From assembly GCF_000297435.1 (NCBI RefSeq), contig NZ_CAIP01000143.1, positions 1-10,074 of the forward strand: DNA of 10,074 nt. Reading direction: 5' to 3'. The notes under the pieces are model-generated. The model was not told the DNA's origin, did no database searches, and saw only the letters and a list, made by a program, of their open reading frames with translations. Origin of the DNA: Microcystis sp. T1-4 (GTDB taxonomy: Bacteria > Cyanobacteriota > Cyanobacteriia > Cyanobacteriales > Microcystaceae). Numbering within the stretch: the first letter of the stretch is position 1; each line of letters starts with the position of its first letter. Positions 6,354 to 10,074 of this stretch are shown in pieces. The position numbers and the translations under genes were made by a program.

Positions 6354-6944
6354 ATGACTTGGTTATATAAAACCCCCGGTATTCCCGATGAACTGTTTGA
6401 ACGTTTGCCCGGGATTCCCTTGAGTAAACGCGAGGTGAGATTATTGATGATTTCCGCTTTGCGGTTAGGTGATGGGGGGGTTTTCTGGGATATCGGCGCA
6501 GGAACCGGCACTATTCCCGTTGAAATTGGCTTATTATGCCCCAATAGTCCGATTATTGCCATTGAAAGGGATGAAGAAGTGGCCAGTTTAATCCGCCGTA
6601 ATTGCGATCGCTTCGGGGTAAAAAATGTTACGGTTTTTGAAGGCAGCGCCCCGGATTGTCTGCCCAATATATCCCTAGCACCCGATCGCGTCTGTATCGA
6701 GGGCGGCAAACCGATTAAATCGGTCCTGCAAGAAGTGTGGCAATACCTGAAACCCAACGGCCGCATCGTGGCCACGGCCAATAACTTAGAAACCCTCTAT
6801 CAATTTTCCGAAGGCTTTTCTAATTTACAGGCGCGTAATATCGAGATTGTCCAAGCGGCAGTAAATCGCCTAGAAACTAGGGGTATTCACCAAATTTTTG
6901 CCGCCGTTGATCCCATGTTTATCCTGAGCGGCGATAAACTTTAA
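6354..6944 (+). CDS. cbiT: CbiT: precorrin C15-methyltransferase/decarboxylase
   Basis: This SAM-dependent enzyme methylates C15 of the corrin ring and decarboxylates the acetate side chain in cobalamin synthesis. It corresponds to the C-terminal half of CobL. At 196 residues it is a normal stand-alone CbiT. Visible signs are the family opening GIPDELFERLPGIPLSKREV (residues 9-28), the SAM-binding loop DIGAGTGTIPVE (46-57), the acidic residue Glu71 in IAIERD for the ribose, EGSAPDCL (96-103) and DRVCIEGG (111-118). It starts at ATG 6354 just after the rfbH remnant. cdsA follows after 48 bp and cobA-hemD after that, which suggests an operon. The separate CbiE partner is not in view. No motif is missing. 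Confidence 0.9.
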   Translation: MTWLYKTPGIPDELFERLPGIPLSKREVRLLMISALRLGDGGVFWDIGAGTGTIPVEIGLLCPNSPIIAIERDEEVASLIRRNCDRFGVKNVTVFEGSAPDCLPNISLAPDRVCIEGGKPIKSVLQEVWQYLKPNGRIVATANNLETLYQFSEGFSNLQARNIEIVQAAVNRLETRGIHQIFAAVDPMFILSGDKL

Positions 6945-6992
6945 TTGTGGATAACCTTCCATAAAGTTTTCTTAATCTATATAATTAAAACA

Positions 6993-7904
6993 ATGCCGCC
7001 TAACTTTTCTGGATTAACCATGCCTTGGCCACGCATTGTCAGCGCTATTTTTGCTATTGCCTTCGCACTGGGAATTATTATCGTTGGGGGTTGGTATTTC
7101 ACCCTCGGCATCGGTGTTATCGTCTTTTTGGGACAATTAGAGTATTTTCGCTTAGTTCGCGCCAAAGGCATTGAACCGGCCGCTAAAACCACTCTCGTAG
7201 TTTCACAATTACTACTGCTGACGGCAACTATGGCAGCCCCCCTCACCGATGCCATGTTTCCCCTGGCCGGGGCGTTAATTTGTTTTTATCTGCTCTTTCA
7301 GCCAAAAATGGCGACAATTGCCGACATTTCCACCTCAATTCTCGGTCTGTTTTACGGTGGTTACTTACCCAGTTATTGGATTCGTTTACGGGTCGGTTTT
7401 TCCCCGGAAAGTAGTCCCGTGGCCATGGCCAGTAACTTACCCCTGATGGGATATTGGCCGGAATCGTGGATGGAACCGAAATTATTCCCGGCCGCTTTGA
7501 CGGTGACTTTTCTGGCCTTCGGTTGCATTTGGGCCGCCGATATCGGAGCCTATATCATGGGAAAATGGTTAGGAAAAACCAGTTTATCGCTGATTAGTCC
7601 CAAAAAAACCGTGGAAGGTTCCTTTTTTGGCATTTTAGGCAGTATAGCGGTGGCCGAGGTGGGTGCTTGGTATTTAGATTGGCCCTATTGGCAGCTGACG
7701 GGCCTAATTTTGGGCCTATTAATTGGTATTGTCAGTTTATTGGGCGATTTGACCGAATCGATGATGAAACGCGATGCCGGGGTCAAGGATTCCGGACAGT
7801 TAATCCCCGGTCACGGTGGTATACTCGATCGCACCGATAGTTATGTGTTCACCGCTCCCCTAGTATATTATTTCGTCACTTTACTGCTGCCCTTGTTGCG
7901 TTAG
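6993..7904 (+). CDS. cdsA: CdsA: phosphatidate cytidylyltransferase
   Basis: It makes CDP-diacylglycerol from CTP and phosphatidic acid at the cytoplasmic membrane, the entry to phosphatidylglycerol. From ATG 6993 it is 303 residues, with about eight hydrophobic segments from RIVSAIFAIAFALGIIIVGG onwards. The CdsA signature is complete near the C-terminus: a KRDAGVKDSG stretch, then LIPGHGGILDRTDS, carrying the metal-binding Asp residues and the PGHGG loop. WAADIGAYIMGKWLGKT and SPKKTVEGS, before the signature, are also typical. The open frame extends up to a TTG at 6945, but ATG 6993 or ATG 7020 (MPWPR) fits better, since the upstream codons overlap the cbiT-cdsA spacer. It lies between two tetrapyrrole genes, probably in one transcript. 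Confidence 0.93.
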   Translation: MPPNFSGLTMPWPRIVSAIFAIAFALGIIIVGGWYFTLGIGVIVFLGQLEYFRLVRAKGIEPAAKTTLVVSQLLLLTATMAAPLTDAMFPLAGALICFYLLFQPKMATIADISTSILGLFYGGYLPSYWIRLRVGFSPESSPVAMASNLPLMGYWPESWMEPKLFPAALTVTFLAFGCIWAADIGAYIMGKWLGKTSLSLISPKKTVEGSFFGILGSIAVAEVGAWYLDWPYWQLTGLILGLLIGIVSLLGDLTESMMKRDAGVKDSGQLIPGHGGILDRTDSYVFTAPLVYYFVTLLLPLLR

Positions 7905-7957
7905 TAATTTGCATCTTCTCCAGTGCTAAATTAAAGATTAAACCCAAATTTGCGATT

Positions 7958-9496
7958 ATGTCAGCAGTCGTCCATCCCCGGGGTAAAGTTTATCTTCTCG
8001 GTGCGGGAATCGGTCAGAGCAGTTTTCTCACCCTGCAAGCGCGAGCAATTTTAGCCACGGCCGAGGTTTTGCTGTATGATGCCCTAGTAGATAGTCAAAT
8101 CTTCTCCCTAGTGCCGAAAACCTGTGTTTTAGTCGATGTCGGCAAACGGGGAGGACAACCCGGGGCCGAGCAGAATCAGATTAATCGGATACTGGTTAAT
8201 TATTGTCAAGAGGGAAAACGAGTTATTCGGCTTAAAAGTGGTGATCCGGGGGTTTTTGGGCGAGTATATCCTGAAATGTTGGCCTTAAAGCAGGCAGGCT
8301 GTGATTTTGAACTGATAACCGGTATTTCCTCCGCTTTAGCCGCTCCTTTATTGGCTGGAATTCCCCTGACGGAAAAGGATATTAGTCGCTGTTTTGCGGT
8401 CTTGAGCGCTCACGATCCCGAGTCTCTCGATTGGTCAGCTTTAGCTAAAATTGATACACTTGTGCTATTGATGGCCGGTCAGTCCTTAGGGCAAATTATC
8501 GAGAAACTATACCAAAATGGGCGGAATATTCACGACTCGATCGCTATTATCCGTCAGGCGGGACGCAAGGATCAACAAATTTGGCGCGGCACTTTAGAAA
8601 ATATTCTCGCTCAAACCGCCGGGGTGTCCCTCTCACCCTCTATTATGGTCATTGGTCAAGTTGTGGATCTGGCGATTATGTCCTCTCCCCCACCCCTAGG
8701 CGGTAAAACTATTGTTATTACCCGTGCCGCCGAGCAAACGAGTCAATTTAGCGAAATTTTGCAAAATCAAGGCGCAGAAGTCCTAGAAATGCCCGCTTTA
8801 GAGATTCGTCCCCCCGACCGTTGGCAAGGTTTAGACGATGCCATCGCTCAGTTACAAGAGTTTGATTGGCTGATTTTAACTTCTGCCAATGCTGTTAATT
8901 TTTTCTTTGATCGCTTGACATTTTGGGGAAAAGATGCTAGGGCTTTAGCGACTGTAAAAATCGCCGTGGTGGGCAAAAAAACCAGCCAAGTTTTGCACTC
9001 ACGGGGATTAAAAGCGGATTTTATCCCGGGGGATTTTGTCGCCGATGCTTTGGTAAACGAGTTTCCCGACCCGATTAAGGGGCAAAAATTCCTCTTTCCT
9101 CGCGTGGAAACGGGAGGCAGAGACATATTAGTTAAGGAATTAACGGCCAAAGCTGGTCAGGTGACGGAAGTGGCCGCATATTATTCCGGATGTCCGGCAC
9201 GCATGGATAGTGGCATCTGGGAAGCGTTTCGAGATGGGAAAGTCGATATAGTCACCTTTGCCAGTTCCAAAACCGTCCAGAATTTTTATCGGTTATTGCT
9301 GCAAGAAACGGCAGAATTATCGGTTAATTCCCTATTAGAAAAAGTTTGTCTGGCTTCTATCGGTCCGCAAACTTCAAAAACCTGTCAAGAGTTATTTGGT
9401 CGTGTTGATATCGAGGCGCGAGAATATACCCTAGAAGGATTGACTAGCGCTTTAATCGAGTGGAGTAAGACAGAAAACCTCAACCCGCTAGGTTGA
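7958..9496 (+). CDS. cobA-hemD: CobA-HemD fusion: uroporphyrinogen III methyltransferase and synthase
   Basis: One 512-residue polypeptide carries two steps. The N-terminal part (about 1-240) is a SAM uroporphyrinogen III methyltransferase giving precorrin-2 for sirohaem and cobalamin; the C-terminal part (about 247-505) is uroporphyrinogen III synthase, which cyclises hydroxymethylbilane with D-ring inversion. CobA signs are VYLLGAGIGQ (11-20, where most family members have GAGPG), LLYDALV, DVGKRGGQP, RLKSGDPGVFGR (91-102) and GISSALAAPLLAGIPLT. A proline-rich linker (MSSPPPLGG) leads into HemD signs KTIVITRAAEQ, WLILTSANAVNFFFDRL, the FLFPR segment, AAYYSGCP and VTFASSKTVQNF. Fusions of this kind are known in cyanobacteria and Firmicutes. 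The gene ends inside a terminator hairpin and is the last gene of the cbiT operon. The fusion call is firm. Confidence 0.94.
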   Translation: MSAVVHPRGKVYLLGAGIGQSSFLTLQARAILATAEVLLYDALVDSQIFSLVPKTCVLVDVGKRGGQPGAEQNQINRILVNYCQEGKRVIRLKSGDPGVFGRVYPEMLALKQAGCDFELITGISSALAAPLLAGIPLTEKDISRCFAVLSAHDPESLDWSALAKIDTLVLLMAGQSLGQIIEKLYQNGRNIHDSIAIIRQAGRKDQQIWRGTLENILAQTAGVSLSPSIMVIGQVVDLAIMSSPPPLGGKTIVITRAAEQTSQFSEILQNQGAEVLEMPALEIRPPDRWQGLDDAIAQLQEFDWLILTSANAVNFFFDRLTFWGKDARALATVKIAVVGKKTSQVLHSRGLKADFIPGDFVADALVNEFPDPIKGQKFLFPRVETGGRDILVKELTAKAGQVTEVAAYYSGCPARMDSGIWEAFRDGKVDIVTFASSKTVQNFYRLLLQETAELSVNSLLEKVCLASIGPQTSKTCQELFGRVDIEAREYTLEGLTSALIEWSKTENLNPLG

Positions 9497-9756
9497 GGTT
9501 TTAGGTAGCCCTCTAAAATACCTGTGAGGGGGTTGCGGGCTTTTTCTTCTAATTTTTTACCTCGCACCCAAAGGACAGTACAAAATCCGAAGATAACTAG
9601 CCAAAATAGGGATATTGATTGCCATTCCCAAGATAGGCGATGATACAGGGCAAAGGAAGTAAAACCAAATACAATGGGCAACCAACAAAACCAGGGGAAA
9701 GCTAAAACCGACAAGAATCTTATCCATCCTAAATCTGTTTTTTCTTTAGCCCTCAT
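9385..9756 (-). CDS. Small two-helix membrane protein of unknown function
   Basis: From ATG 9756 this is 123 residues (MRAKEKTDLGW). A TTG at 9771 is the only earlier start, with GAGGAG touching it. There are two strong hydrophobic segments, about 14-37 (rich in Phe and Trp) and about 48-64, then a basic stretch (VRGKKLEEKARNP) and a family-like short ending (LTGILEGYLKPQP). This suggests a small inner or thylakoid membrane protein with both ends on the cytoplasmic side. I do not recognise the family. The last 35 or so residues are read antisense through the cobA-hemD terminator and 3' end, and look like readthrough sequence, not a conserved tail. There are no neighbours on its strand in the window. 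The gene is probably real, but its true C-terminus is uncertain. Confidence 0.65.
   Translation of the reverse strand: MRAKEKTDLGWIRFLSVLAFPWFCWLPIVFGFTSFALYHRLSWEWQSISLFWLVIFGFCTVLWVRGKKLEEKARNPLTGILEGYLKPQPSGLRFSVLLHSIKALVNPSRVYSRASISTRPNNS
9474..9502 (+). terminator. Rho-independent-type terminator after cobA-hemD (possibly bidirectional)
   Basis: The arms AAAACCTCAACC (9474-9485) and GGTTGAGGTTTT (9491-9502) are perfect 12-bp inverted repeats with the loop CGCTA. The cobA-hemD stop TGA (9494-9496) lies in the right arm, so the hairpin encodes its last residues. Both strands end in TTTT, so it can work for the convergent membrane protein gene too. Confidence 0.8.
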
Positions 9757-9889
9757 AAAAATCTCAAGCAACTCCTCAGCGATCCCTGAAAGCTAGATAT
9801 AGCAAGTGTTTTAGTTTTCTAATCAAACGAACTCTTCCATAAAAATCTGAAGTGTAATACCAATTTTCAATAGTCGTGACTAACATCTA

Positions 9890-9926
9890 AAAGCGCAATT
9901 CCTGTCCGAGAGCGGAATTGCGCTTT
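9890..9926. terminator. Strong 13-bp stem hairpin, probable terminator on the minus strand
   Basis: AAAGCGCAATTCC (9890-9902) pairs perfectly with GGAATTGCGCTTT (9914-9926) around an 11-base loop. On the minus strand the stem is followed by a run of four T (GCGCTTTTAG), on the plus strand by only three. It would end a minus-strand gene lying right of the window and shield the membrane protein gene. The rest of 9772-9971 shows nothing I can name. Confidence 0.6.
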
Positions 9927-9971
9927 GGAATAATCAACTAAGTCTGTCATCACTTTTGAAAAATGATATAA

Positions 9972-10054
9972 GCAAAATTAATTACACATATCTAACCACC
10001 TCTTGCCTCTTGCCTCTTGCCTCTTGCCTATCTTCACTAGGAAATTAATTTTGC
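9972..10054. mobile_element. MITE-like element with GCAAAATTAATT ends
   Basis: The perfect 12-bp inverted ends GCAAAATTAATT (9972-9983) and AATTAATTTTGC (10043-10054) enclose a heptamer array. TATAA occurs outside both ends (9967-9971 and 10063-10067), so the true boundaries and target duplication are unclear. The right end (AATTAATTTTGCACGA) resembles the inner end of MITE family A (AATTAATTATGCAAGA), so it may be a distant relative. Confidence 0.55.
9999..10028. repeat. Heptamer tandem array (CCTCTTG x4 plus CC)
   Basis: Four perfect units of CCTCTTG lie in the centre of the inverted-repeat element. It is the same heptamer, on the other strand, as the array at 6061-6079. Confidence 0.9.
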
Positions 10055-10074
10055 ACGACTACTTATAACCCACA

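Noticed and set aside
6284..6781. Minus-strand open frame of 165 codons opposite cbiT
   Set aside because: It is antisense to a clear, intact cbiT and its low-complexity product resembles nothing known.
6945..6992. TTG at 6945 as the start of cdsA
   Set aside because: It begins directly after the cbiT stop, the added residues are not family-like, and ATG 6993 gives a normal length.
8848..9150. Minus-strand open frame inside cobA-hemD
   Set aside because: It is the antisense shadow of a conserved coding region.

Overview
The window looks like cyanobacterial chromosome, most likely Microcystis aeruginosa or a close relative. The grounds are cyanobacterial families (a NarM-like protein, a DUF2949-like protein, a fused CobA-HemD, a TyrA resembling the Synechocystis arogenate dehydrogenase), HIP1 octamers GCGATCGC at 328, 2114 and 6604, few Shine-Dalgarno sequences, heptamer tandem repeats, and many small inverted-repeat elements. 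The species is inferred from recalled family and repeat patterns, not from a search.

Layout. Positions 1-1230 hold the 3' end of a type I restriction gene (hsdR) cut off by a MITE, then remains of ISL3-like ends with a small ISL3-type element inserted next to them. Positions 1231-2187 (minus) encode a GT2 glycosyltransferase. A DUF2949-like small protein follows at 2457-2648 (plus), then a possible relic of an ABC ATPase. Positions 2914-4771 (minus) carry cupin, tyrA and a narM-like gene in transcription order, with a second ISL3-type element between tyrA and narM. An SRPBCC protein is divergent from the cupin gene (4876-5328). Positions 5329-6290 are a graveyard: two TA-flanked elements of one family, a second copy of the MITE from the window start, an orphan minus-strand gene tail, and a broken rfbH-like sugar dehydratase gene. 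Positions 6354-9496 (plus) carry cbiT, cdsA and cobA-hemD, closely spaced and probably cotranscribed. A small two-helix membrane protein gene runs convergently (9756-9385) and overlaps the cobA-hemD end through a terminator hairpin. The last 300 bases hold another strong hairpin and one more MITE-like element with a heptamer array.

How the genes fit together. cobA-hemD makes uroporphyrinogen III and methylates it towards precorrin-2 (sirohaem and cobalamin), and cbiT acts later in corrin synthesis, so the plus operon has a tetrapyrrole theme with a phospholipid gene (cdsA) in the middle. tyrA serves tyrosine synthesis, and the narM-like protein supports nitrate reductase. The glycosyltransferase and the dead rfbH-like gene suggest surface polysaccharide functions.

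I see no intact new multi-gene system. The most informative content is the mobile-element record. Two ISL3-type elements have 8-bp target duplications. One MITE sits in rfbH, where its removal restores the codons exactly. One MITE family carries a short open frame at one end, which in one copy has become the start of the hsdR remnant.
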